Below the pieces are notes generated by a model, which was not told where the DNA came from, did no database searches, and saw nothing but the letters and a program-made list of their open reading frames with translations. This document shows, piece by piece, positions 35,051-45,359 of a stretch of 64,000 nucleotides of DNA. The translations under genes and the position numbers were made by a program. The DNA comes from Pseudomonadota bacterium (lineage in GTDB: Bacteria; Pseudomonadota; Alphaproteobacteria; Rhizobiales; Rhizobiaceae). The stretch covers positions 1 through 64,000 of the forward strand of contig JAEZXX010000022.1 in the NCBI GenBank assembly GCA_023419535.1, in the 5' to 3' direction. Numbering within the stretch: position 1 is the first letter of the stretch; each line of letters begins with the position of its first letter.

Positions 35051-35944
35051 ATGCAGACCGGAATCCTCCTCGCGTTCCTCGCCTACCTCGCCTATGCCTG
35101 CTCGGATGCCGCCGCCAAGGCGCTCGGGGCGGAGCTTTCGGTCTTCCAGATCGGCTTCTCGATCTCTCTGATCGCCCTCATCCTGTGCATGCTCTCCAAG
35201 CGGCCGGACGTCTCCTGGCGCACGATCCTGCGCCCCAAGCGACCCGGTCTCGTCGCGCTGCGCGCCGCGAGCGGCACGTTCGGCGGCATCTGCGCGGTCG
35301 TCGCCTTCACCACGCTGCCGCTGGCCGAAGCCTACGCGCTCATCTTCCTCCTGCCGCTCGTCGCAGCGCTCATGTCGCGCGCGATCCTGCGGGAGAGCGT
35401 CACGTTCGGCCGCTGGCTGGCGCTGGTGGGCGGTCTCGTCGGCGTTCTCCTCGTCGTGCGCCCCGGCTTCCAGGAGCTGTCGCTCGGCCATCTGGCGGGC
35501 CTGGGCTGCGCGCTCTCGGGCGCGGCGAACGTCATTCTGCTGCGCACGCTCGGGCCGACGGAGAACCGGCTGACGCTGATCGGCGCCGTCCTGGGTCTGG
35601 CGACCCTCGTCAACGGCGCGGCGATGGTGCCGAGCTTTACCGTTCCGGGCCTCGATCTCCTGCCGATCCTCCTTTTCGGCGGCGTCACGGCCGGCATCGG
35701 CCATCTGGCCATGGTCATGGGGGCGCGCCTGGCGCCCGCCAGCCGCATCGCGCCGACGCAATATTCGCAGATCGTCTGGGCGAGCCTCTTCGGCGCCGTC
35801 CTCTTCGGCGAGTTTCCCGATCCGCTGGCGGTCGCCGGCATGGCGCTCGTCGGCTTCTTCGGCATGCTGACCCTCGCCCCCGAGCGAGTCGCCGGGGCAC
35901 GCCGCCCGATCTGGGCGCGCCTGCGCGGCAACCGCGTCGCCTGA
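35051..35944 (+). CDS. EamA (DMT) family transporter
   Basis: This 297-residue inner-membrane protein has ten predicted transmembrane helices in two EamA repeats, typical of the drug/metabolite transporter superfamily. The start ATG at 35051 (MQTGILLAFLAYLAYACSDA) is the first residue of helix 1; the frame before it is not hydrophobic. The repeats contain AVVAFTTLPLAEAYALIFLLP and PTQYSQIVWASLFGAVLFGE-type signatures. The substrate cannot be told from sequence. Its stop lies two bases from that of convergent thiG. Confidence 0.85.
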   Translation: MQTGILLAFLAYLAYACSDAAAKALGAELSVFQIGFSISLIALILCMLSKRPDVSWRTILRPKRPGLVALRAASGTFGGICAVVAFTTLPLAEAYALIFLLPLVAALMSRAILRESVTFGRWLALVGGLVGVLLVVRPGFQELSLGHLAGLGCALSGAANVILLRTLGPTENRLTLIGAVLGLATLVNGAAMVPSFTVPGLDLLPILLFGGVTAGIGHLAMVMGARLAPASRIAPTQYSQIVWASLFGAVLFGEFPDPLAVAGMALVGFFGMLTLAPERVAGARRPIWARLRGNRVA

Positions 35945-35946
35945 GG

Positions 35947-36735
35947 CTATTCGGCGGCCTCGAGGCCGTAATCCGCGCGGCCTTCCATCGGCGTCGAGGC
36001 CTGGGCACCGTCCCGCGGGCGCATCAGCCCCGCGCCCCTTGCGATCCGCCCCGCCTCGACGGCGGCGGCGAAGGCGCCCGCCATCGCGACCGGGTCGCCC
36101 GATCCGGCGACGGCCGTGTTCAAGAGGACGGCGTCGTAGCCGAGCTCCATGACGGCGGCCGCGTGGCTCGGCCGCCCGATGCCGGCGTCGACGATCAGCG
36201 GAACGTCGGGAAAGACGCGCCGCATCGCCGCAAGTCCGGCCGGATCGAGAAGCCCCGCGCCGGAGCCGATGGGAGCGCAGAGCGGCATCAGAAGTTCGCA
36301 GCCCGCGGTGAGCAGATGCTCGGCGACCACGAGATCGGTCGTCGTGTAGGGGAAGACCTTGAAGCCTTCGGCGGCCAGCACGCGCGCCGCGCGCACCGTG
36401 CCCACGAGATCGGGCTGGAGCGTATCCTGCCGCCCGATCACCTCCAGCTTGATCCAGTCGGTGCCGAAGATCTCGCGTGACATCTGCGCGGTCGCGACGG
36501 CCTCCTTGACCGTGAAGCATCCGGCCGTGTTCGGCAGCACCCGCAGGCCGAGCCGCCCGATCATGGCCATCAGCGCCTCGCCGGCGCGTCCGTTCGCCGT
36601 GTCGCGGCGCACCGAGAGCGTCACGACCTGCGCGCCGGAGGCCGCGAGCGCGGCTTCGAGCACGTCCGACGCGGGGTAGCGAGCGGTGCCCAGGAGCAGG
36701 GCGGAGGACAGTTCCGTTCCGTAGAAGACGGGCAC
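35947..36735 (-). CDS. thiG: Thiazole synthase ThiG
   Basis: The 262-residue cytosolic enzyme builds the thiazole phosphate of thiamine from deoxyxylulose phosphate, ThiS-thiocarboxylate and a glycine-derived imine. It has NTAGCFTVKEAV, the Schiff-base lysine Lys96 in DWIKLEVIG, YTTTDLVVAEHLL, PLCAPIGSG and VDAGIGRPSHAA. The start is a GTG at 36735, three bases after the thiS stop. thiS-thiG follow a TPP riboswitch, so they are repressed when thiamine diphosphate is plentiful. No thiO or thiH is nearby, so the glycine oxidation gene must be elsewhere. Confidence 0.95.
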   Translation of the reverse strand: MPVFYGTELSSALLLGTARYPASDVLEAALAASGAQVVTLSVRRDTANGRAGEALMAMIGRLGLRVLPNTAGCFTVKEAVATAQMSREIFGTDWIKLEVIGRQDTLQPDLVGTVRAARVLAAEGFKVFPYTTTDLVVAEHLLTAGCELLMPLCAPIGSGAGLLDPAGLAAMRRVFPDVPLIVDAGIGRPSHAAAVMELGYDAVLLNTAVAGSGDPVAMAGAFAAAVEAGRIARGAGLMRPRDGAQASTPMEGRADYGLEAAE

Positions 36736-36738
36736 CGG

Positions 36739-36981
36739 TCAGCCTCCCTGCATGGGCGTGAGGATTTCGATCCGGTCCCCCTCGGCGATGGGACGGGCGC
36801 TGCGCTCGGTCCGCCGCACCAGTTCCCCGTTGACGGCGGTGCCGACGAAGGGGCTGTCGATCTCGCGCTCTGCGAGCAGGGCCTGGAGGGTCGGGGCGCG
36901 GGTCTCCTCCGGCCGGCCGTTCACGACGATCCGGCAGGGGGCGGTCGGCGCCGGCCTGGCGTCGGGCATGGGCGATGGCAT
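36739..36981 (-). CDS. thiS: Sulfur carrier protein ThiS
   Basis: The 80-residue protein is a ubiquitin-like sulfur carrier. It ends in MQGG, the Gly-Gly tail that is thiocarboxylated, preceded by RIVVNGRPEETRAPTLQALL and GTAVNGELVRR, all ThiS features. The ATG at 36981 follows GGAGAG with good spacing and leaves a Pro-rich extension of about 18 residues before the ubiquitin-like fold; a second in-frame ATG at 36969 would shorten it. The gene is under a TPP riboswitch and is followed by thiG. Confidence 0.92.
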   Translation of the reverse strand: MPSPMPDARPAPTAPCRIVVNGRPEETRAPTLQALLAEREIDSPFVGTAVNGELVRRTERSARPIAEGDRIEILTPMQGG

Positions 36982-37065
36982 GGGACTCTCCTTCCCTCGC
37001 GCGATCCGGGCTCCTGCGGGGAGGGGAGGGTTGGCGTCCCGGGCTGGGCTTCCGGTCGGCCGCGT

Positions 37066-37170
37066 CACCATCCCTCCGCCAGCATGAACTGGATCAGGTT
37101 CGAAGGGTCCCCGCGCCGCCGTTTCCGGCCCCGCAGCATCTCAGCCCCTCGGCATGGGGCACCCCTGGTG
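37066..37170 (-). promoter_or_regulatory. TPP riboswitch upstream of thiS-thiG
   Basis: Read on the minus strand, the region has CACC-AGGGG at its 5' side pairing with AGGGA-TGGTG at its 3' side, a short stem, the invariant GGCTGAGATG core, an extended GC-rich helix (GGGGCCGGAAACGG), then CCTTCGAACCTGATCCAGTT and CATGCTGGCGGAGGGA. This is a standard TPP aptamer with a longer P3 than the one before tenA. It ends about 85 bases before the thiS start. Confidence 0.95.
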
Positions 37171-37303
37171 TCTTTGCGAAGGTTGGGGCCGCGCCCCCGG
37201 TCCTGTCAACCCGGCCGCGGCCTTGCGGGCGAGCAACTCGCCGTTACGTTCCGCAGCGATCCCAGAGACGCCCAGAGGCGGGCGCGGCAGCCAGGAGGCT
37301 TCG

Positions 37304-37699
37304 ATGGCCAAGATGATCCATTCCATGATCCGCGTCGCCGACGAGGCGCGATCGGTCGCGTTCTACCGCACCGCCTTCGGGCTCGAGGTCGCGGACCGCT
37401 TCGTCTTCGACGGCTTCACGCTGGTCTATCTGTCCCATGCGCAGACCGGTTTCGAACTGGAGCTGACGATCAACGAAGGCCAGAGCGGCGCCTACGATCT
37501 CGGCACGGGATACGGGCATTTGGCCGTCTCGGTGAACGACGTCGACGCCGAGCAGGCCCGTCTGGCGTCGGCCGGCCTCAACGTGGGCGAGGTGAAGACG
37601 CTGTCCCATCCGAGCGGCTTCTCGGCTCGCTTCTTCTTTGCAACCGACCCGGACGGGTACAGGATCGAAGTGCTGCAACGCGGGGGCCGCTTCCAGTAG
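37304..37699 (+). CDS. Glyoxalase I-like VOC protein
   Basis: The 131-residue protein is a single VOC-fold unit of the lactoylglutathione lyase type. Likely metal ligands are His in MIHSMIRVAD, Glu in FELELTI, His in GYGHLAVSV and Glu in YRIEVLQ, the H/E/H/E pattern of glyoxalase I. The ATG at 37304 follows a perfect AGGAGG. It would detoxify methylglyoxal as its glutathione hemithioacetal if the assignment is right. It is a single gene between the thiamine riboswitch and pyc. Confidence 0.72.
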   Translation: MAKMIHSMIRVADEARSVAFYRTAFGLEVADRFVFDGFTLVYLSHAQTGFELELTINEGQSGAYDLGTGYGHLAVSVNDVDAEQARLASAGLNVGEVKTLSHPSGFSARFFFATDPDGYRIEVLQRGGRFQ

Positions 37700-37743
37700 G
37701 CGGGCGGCAAGATTTGCTTATCGCATCATTAGGTCATGTTGCG

Positions 37744-37771
37744 TTGCAACGACGGATGCCGGAGCTATAGT
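37744..37771 (+). promoter_or_regulatory. Candidate sigma-70-type promoter for pyc
   Basis: TTGCAA (37744-37749) and TATAGT (37766-37771) are separated by 16 bases and lie 34 bases before the pyc start. Both boxes are close to consensus in an otherwise GC-rich region that is locally AT-rich from 37710. This is by pattern only. Confidence 0.45.
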
Positions 37772-37804
37772 CCCCGCCGCATTTGACGTTTGGGGGAGCG
37801 TGGC

Positions 37805-41260
<3,456 letters not shown>

Positions 41261-41280
41261 GCGGCGGCGTCGAAGCTGCG

Positions 41281-41406
41281 CCCTTCTCCCCTTTCGGGGA
41301 GAAGGTGCCGGCAGGCGGATGAGGGCATCAAAGGGCTCCGGCGTATTGTGCCCTGCGAAGCCCTCATCCGGCGCTTTGCGCCACCTTCTCCCCGAGGGGA
41401 GAAGGG
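41281..41406. repeat. RIME-like mosaic palindromic intergenic element, copy C
   Basis: The 215 bases between pyc and the FNT gene contain this element and no gene. It opens CTTCTCCCCTTTCGGGGAGA, GCCGGCAGGC, GGATGAGGG (41283-41325) and closes CCCTCATCCG, GGCGCTTTGCGCC, CTTCTCCCCGAGGGGAGAAG (41360-41405). It may serve as a pyc transcription end. Confidence 0.82.
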
Positions 41407-41475
41407 AGGAGCCCTTTCCGAACAGCGCGAGCGCCGCATCTGGCCCTTGCGGTGTACTCGTAAGGGACGGCAGGC

Positions 41476-42339
41476 ATGGCGGAGAAGATCGAAATCGAGG
41501 CGGAGGCGGACGACGCCTCGCCGCCGCAGACCGCCGAGAACGCGCTCGGCTATCTGAAGCCCAAGCCCGAACGGGCCGACGACAACGTCCTCGTCCTCTC
41601 GGTCCTCGCCGGCGCCTTCATCGCCTTCGGCGGCCTGATCTTCCTGGCGACCGGCGCGGGTGCGGGCACGTTCTCCGGCGGACAGCAGCTGGCCGCGGCG
41701 GTCGGCTTCTCGGTCGGGCTGATCCTGTGCATCGTCGCAGGCGCGGAACTGTTCACCGGCAACACGCTTCTCGTCGTCTCAGGCGTGGAGGGGCACCATC
41801 GCGGCCGCCGGATCGTCCGGTTCTGGGCGCTGGTCTGGGGCGGCAATCTCGCCGGCTCGCTGGCCGTCGCGTTCCTGTTCGTCCTCGCGGGCGGCCATCT
41901 GGCCGGGGACGGGGCCGTGGGGCTGCACGCGCTGGAAGTGGGCGACGACAAGATGGGCAAGGGGCTCGTCGCGACCTTCGCCTCCGCCATCCTCGCCAAC
42001 ATGCTCGTCTGTCTGGCGGTGTGGATGGCGCAGGGCGCGCGCACCATTCCGGGCAGGATCCTCGCCATCGTCGGGCCGGTCGCGGGCTTCGTCGTGCTCG
42101 GGCTGGAGCATTCCGTCGCCAACATGTCGCTGCTGCCGGTCGCGGGGCTCATCCACGCCTTCGCGGGATCCGACTTCTGGCAGTCCGCCGCGCTCGTCGG
42201 CGTCGCGCCGGAGAGCTTCGGGTCGATCGGTCTGTTCGCCTTCCTGTTCAATCTCGTCGTCGCCACGCTCGGCAACATCGTCGGCGGCGCCGCCATCGGC
42301 CTGGCCTACTGGTACGCCTATCTGCGCAAGGACGACTGA
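41476..42339 (+). CDS. Formate/nitrite transporter (FNT) family membrane protein
   Basis: This 287-residue inner-membrane protein has a hydrophilic N-terminus of about 40 residues and six transmembrane helices. FNT-type motifs are ALGYLKPKP, GAELFTGNTLLV (helix 2/3 loop), WGGNLAGSLAVAFL and ILANMLVCLAVWMA with GLEHSVANM. The family conducts small anions such as formate, nitrite or lactate; which one cannot be told here. An intrinsic terminator follows directly. Confidence 0.9.
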   Translation: MAEKIEIEAEADDASPPQTAENALGYLKPKPERADDNVLVLSVLAGAFIAFGGLIFLATGAGAGTFSGGQQLAAAVGFSVGLILCIVAGAELFTGNTLLVVSGVEGHHRGRRIVRFWALVWGGNLAGSLAVAFLFVLAGGHLAGDGAVGLHALEVGDDKMGKGLVATFASAILANMLVCLAVWMAQGARTIPGRILAIVGPVAGFVVLGLEHSVANMSLLPVAGLIHAFAGSDFWQSAALVGVAPESFGSIGLFAFLFNLVVATLGNIVGGAAIGLAYWYAYLRKDD

Positions 42340-42346
42340 AACGGGA

Positions 42347-42373
42347 AAAGGCCGCCCCCGAGGGGCGGCCTTT
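42347..42373. terminator. Bidirectional intrinsic terminator
   Basis: AAAGGCCGCCCC and GGGGCGGCCTTT form a perfect 12-bp stem with a three-base loop (CGA). It has A-rich and T-rich flanks, so it can end transcription of the FNT gene (plus) and of the DUF3309 gene (minus, ends at 42394). Confidence 0.85.
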
Positions 42374-42393
42374 CCTTCGCAGATTCTTCGACG

Positions 42394-42552
42394 TCAGAGG
42401 CGTCCGGCCAGAAGCAGGATGATGACGATGACGAGGATGACGCCGAGTATGCCGCTCGGCCCGTATCCCCAGGACCGCGAATGGCCCCAGGTCGGGAAGG
42501 CGCCGACGAGCAGCAGCACCAGAACGATGACGATGATGAGCGTGAGATCCAT
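42394..42552 (-). CDS. DUF3309 small membrane protein (52 aa)
   Basis: This 52-residue peptide has two hydrophobic helices (LIIVIVLVLLLVGAF and GVILVIVIILLLAGRL) around the loop PTWGHSRSWGYGPSG, which is the hallmark of DUF3309. The ATG at 42552 follows CGGAG with about eight bases spacing. It is predicted to be a hairpin in the inner membrane; function unknown. A second 52-residue gene with the same layout lies 79 bases upstream on the same strand. Confidence 0.85.
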   Translation of the reverse strand: MDLTLIIVIVLVLLLVGAFPTWGHSRSWGYGPSGILGVILVIVIILLLAGRL

Positions 42553-42631
42553 GTGGCGAACTCCGGCCAAATGAGGCTTTTTCTTGTCCCTGCCTCACAA
42601 ACCGTTGATCGGCCCTGTCGGTTCCATGCCG

Positions 42632-42790
42632 TCAGATGAAGAGCATCACCCACAGGATGACGACGAAGGTGAGGGCGACGGCCGCCCCGATCGCCGGGCG
42701 GTAGTCGCCCGGGCGCATCCAGGGCCAGACCGGCAGGACGCCGACGAGGACGGCGAGGAGGACGAGCGACAGGGCGGCGCCGAGGGTCAT
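42632..42790 (-). CDS. Diverged DUF3309-like small membrane protein (52 aa)
   Basis: The ATG at 42790 gives a peptide of exactly 52 residues (MTLGAALSLVLLAVLVGVLP...). Aligned without gaps to the neighbour at 42394-42552, it shares Pro20, Trp22, Arg26, Tyr30 and Pro32 and the two-helix layout, but the WGYGPSG loop has become MRPGDYRPA. It looks like an old tandem duplicate. A longer start at 42832 is possible but would add a basic, non-conserved extension. Confidence 0.65.
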   Translation of the reverse strand: MTLGAALSLVLLAVLVGVLPVWPWMRPGDYRPAIGAAVALTFVVILWVMLFI

Positions 42791-42942
42791 GCGGTGTCTC
42801 CGTGGAAGCCCCTCGGCCATAGCCGCCCGCATCCGTCCCGATCAACCGCCGCCGTCATTCTCTCGACGCGACGCCATGATGGTTTGACTTTGAAGCTTCG
42901 AGGTTTCACCTCAGGCGAACCCGTCGATATCCGGACGAACCC

Positions 42943-44211
42943 ATGACCCTCGCAGCCCCCTTTGAACCGGTGATCGCCGATCCCCTGCCGCGCCGCCGCA
43001 CCGTGGGCGTGAACGTCGGCGGCGTGACGGTCGGGGGCGGGGCGCCGGTCGTCGTCCAGTCGATGACGAACACTGACACCGCGGACGTCGATTCCACGGT
43101 CGCGCAGGTCGCGGCGCTCCACCGGGCCGGCTCGGAGATCGTCCGCATCACGGTCGACCGCGACGAATCGGCCGCCGCCGTGCCGCGCATCCGCGAACGC
43201 CTGGAGCGCCTCGGCCTCGACGTGCCGCTCGTCGGCGACTTCCACTATATCGGACACAAGCTTCTGGCGGATCATCCGGCCTGTGCCGAGGCCCTGGCGA
43301 AGTACCGCATCAATCCCGGCAATGTCGGCTTCCGCGACAAGAAGGACCGCCAGTTCGTCCAGATCGTCGAGACCGCGATCCGCTTCGGCAAGCCGGTGCG
43401 GATCGGCGTCAACTGGGGCTCGCTCGACCAGGCGCTGCTGACGCAGCTGATGGACGAGAACAACGCGTCCTCGGCGCCGGTGTCGGCGCGCGCGGTGACG
43501 CGCGAGGCGATCATCCGCTCGGCGATCCACTCGGCCGAACTCGCCGAGGAGACGGGCCTGGCCCGCGAGCGCATCATCCTCTCGGCCAAGGTCTCCAACG
43601 TCCAGGACCTCATCGCCGTCTACCGCGACCTGTCGCGCCGCACGACCCATGCCATCCATCTGGGCCTCACCGAGGCGGGGATGGGCACCAAGGGCATCGT
43701 CGCCTCCTCGGCGGCCATGGGCATCCTTCTGCAGGAGGGGATCGGCGACACGATCCGCGTCTCCTTGACGCCGGAGCCCGGCGGCGACCGCACGCGCGAG
43801 GTTCAGGTCGCGCAGGAACTGCTGCAGACCATGGGCTTCCGGCAGTTCATCCCGATCGTCGCCGCGTGCCCGGGCTGCGGGCGCACCACCTCGACGCTCT
43901 TCCAGGAGCTCGCCGAGACGATCCAGGCCGACATCCGGACCAACATGCCGCTCTGGCGCGAGCGCTATCCGGGCGTGGAGGCGCTCAACGTCGCGGTCAT
44001 GGGCTGCATCGTCAACGGGCCGGGGGAGAGCAAGCACGCCGATATCGGCATCTCGCTGCCCGGCACCGCGGAGACGCCCTCCGCTCCGGTCTACGTCGAC
44101 GGGCAGAAGGTGGCGACGCTGCGCGGACCGAACATCGCGGGCGACTTCCAGGCGATGGTCGCCGAGTACATCGAGCGCCGCTTCGGGCGGAAGCAGGACG
44201 CGGCGGAGTAG
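42943..44211 (+). CDS. ispG: 4-hydroxy-3-methylbut-2-enyl diphosphate synthase IspG
   Basis: This 422-residue enzyme of the MEP isoprenoid pathway reduces MEcPP to HMBPP. It has VQSMTNTDTADVDSTVAQV at the N-terminal barrel, RINPGNVG, NWGSLD, GLTEAGMGTKG, and the 4Fe-4S ligands Cys309, Cys312 (ACPGCGRTT) and Cys355 with Glu362 (MGCIVNGPGE). The length fits bacterial IspG. It is divergent from the DUF3309 pair and is followed by a palindromic repeat. ispA, for the next stage of isoprenoid synthesis, is at 49816. Confidence 0.97.
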   Translation: MTLAAPFEPVIADPLPRRRTVGVNVGGVTVGGGAPVVVQSMTNTDTADVDSTVAQVAALHRAGSEIVRITVDRDESAAAVPRIRERLERLGLDVPLVGDFHYIGHKLLADHPACAEALAKYRINPGNVGFRDKKDRQFVQIVETAIRFGKPVRIGVNWGSLDQALLTQLMDENNASSAPVSARAVTREAIIRSAIHSAELAEETGLARERIILSAKVSNVQDLIAVYRDLSRRTTHAIHLGLTEAGMGTKGIVASSAAMGILLQEGIGDTIRVSLTPEPGGDRTREVQVAQELLQTMGFRQFIPIVAACPGCGRTTSTLFQELAETIQADIRTNMPLWRERYPGVEALNVAVMGCIVNGPGESKHADIGISLPGTAETPSAPVYVDGQKVATLRGPNIAGDFQAMVAEYIERRFGRKQDAAE

Positions 44212-44250
44212 CGATGCGGCTCGGGCGCTCGCGAAGCCGAAGGGGGCGCC

Positions 44251-44412
44251 ATTCTTCTCCCGCCTGCGGGAGAGGGTGGCCCGAAGGGCCGGGCGAGGGC
44301 CTCGAAGGGCTCCGGCGGTCAGCCGCGCGGCTCGGGCGCGCCGCCATCGCGATCGCGGCGTCTCTCGAAGCCCTCATCCCCCTGCCGGGACCTTATCCCG
44401 CGAGCGGGCGAA
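44251..44412. repeat. RIME-like mosaic palindromic element, copy D, at the 5' side of the lytic transglycosylase gene
   Basis: The left arm (44253-44291) has CTTCTCCCGCCTGCGGGAGA, GGCCCGAAGGGCC and a GGCGAGGG variant of the usual GGATGAGGG. The right arm (44370-44412) has CCCTCATCCC, CCCTGCCGGG and the shortened stem ATCCCGCGAGCGGG. The element lies between ispG and the GTG start of the lytic transglycosylase; it is open in that frame. Confidence 0.75.
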
Positions 44413-44414
44413 GG

Positions 44415-45269
44415 GTGGCGTTTCGCCGTCTCGGTTCCACCGCATTGGCGTTCGCCGCGCTCCTCCTCGCCCTTCCGGCCCATGCCGAGGATCGGCCCGA
44501 CCCGCGCGTCGGCGCGATCTGCGATCTCATCGAGGCGAACGCCGCCGCCACGGGCATGTCGCCCGACTTCTTCGCGCGGCTGATCTGGAAGGAATCGCGC
44601 TTCGACGAGGGCGCGATCTCGCCGGTCGGCGCGCGCGGCATCGCGCAGTTCATGCCCGCGACCGCCGCCGAGCGCGGGCTTGCCGATCCGTTCGACAAGG
44701 GTCAGGCGATCCACCATTCGGCGCGCTATCTGGCGGATCTTCGCGCGGAACTCGGCTCCTGGGGGCTGGCGGCCGCGGCCTACAACGGCGGCGTCAACCG
44801 CGTGAAGCGCTGGATGACGAGCGGCGGGCGCCTCCCTTACGAGACCGAGGACTACGTTCTGTCGATCACCGCGCACCCGGCCGCGTGGTTCCGCGAGGAC
44901 GCGACGCGCGAGGCCGCCGTCACGCCGCTCGATGCCGGCCTGTCCTTCCCCGAGGCCTGTCGCCGCATGCCGATCATGCAGACCCGTGCGATCTTCGCGG
45001 TCGCCGAATCCGCTCCCATGAAGCCCTGGGGCGTCCAGGTGGCGGGCCATGCCAACGAGGCGATCGCCGTCCGGTCCTATCGCCGCCTCCAGGACGCCCA
45101 CCCCGACATTCTGGGCGGACTCGACCCGATCGTCATGCGCGTGCGGCCCATGTCCGGCCCGCGTCGCATCACCGCCGTCCGCATCGGCGCCGACTCGCGC
45201 GGCGAGGCCAACGCCTTCTGCGATCGCTACCGCGCCCGCGGAGGCGCATGCGTGGTGATGCGCAACTGA
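44415..45269 (+). CDS. Lytic murein transglycosylase (Slt/MltE-type)
   Basis: The 284-residue protein cleaves peptidoglycan glycan strands in the periplasm. Starting from GTG at 44415, the N-terminus is MAFRRLGSTALAFAALLLALPAHA followed by EDRP, a clean signal peptide. The SLT domain has predicted catalytic Glu60 (IWKESRFDEGAISPVGARG), AQFMPATAAERG, and AAAAYNGGVNRVKRW. The C-terminal part resembles SPOR-like end regions only weakly. The frame is also open from an ATG at 44214, two bases past the ispG stop, but that would put the palindromic repeat inside the protein and bury the signal peptide. Confidence 0.85.
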   Translation: MAFRRLGSTALAFAALLLALPAHAEDRPDPRVGAICDLIEANAAATGMSPDFFARLIWKESRFDEGAISPVGARGIAQFMPATAAERGLADPFDKGQAIHHSARYLADLRAELGSWGLAAAAYNGGVNRVKRWMTSGGRLPYETEDYVLSITAHPAAWFREDATREAAVTPLDAGLSFPEACRRMPIMQTRAIFAVAESAPMKPWGVQVAGHANEAIAVRSYRRLQDAHPDILGGLDPIVMRVRPMSGPRRITAVRIGADSRGEANAFCDRYRARGGACVVMRN

Positions 45270-45359
45270 GGGTCGAGGCCGGAGGCGCCCATATTGCTCT
45301 TTGGTCGTGGGCCGCTATGAAGCCCACGGGAGGCAGCGGTGTTCCGGGAATTCTAGACG

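Noticed and set aside
37066..37071. Start of thiS at about 37071 inside the riboswitch
   Set aside because: It would place the TPP aptamer's 3' strand in the coding region; GGAGAG before 36981 supports the shorter start.
44214..44414. ATG 44214 as the true start of the lytic transglycosylase
   Set aside because: It would translate a palindromic repeat and bury the signal peptide 67 residues inside; kept as a finding but not as the call.
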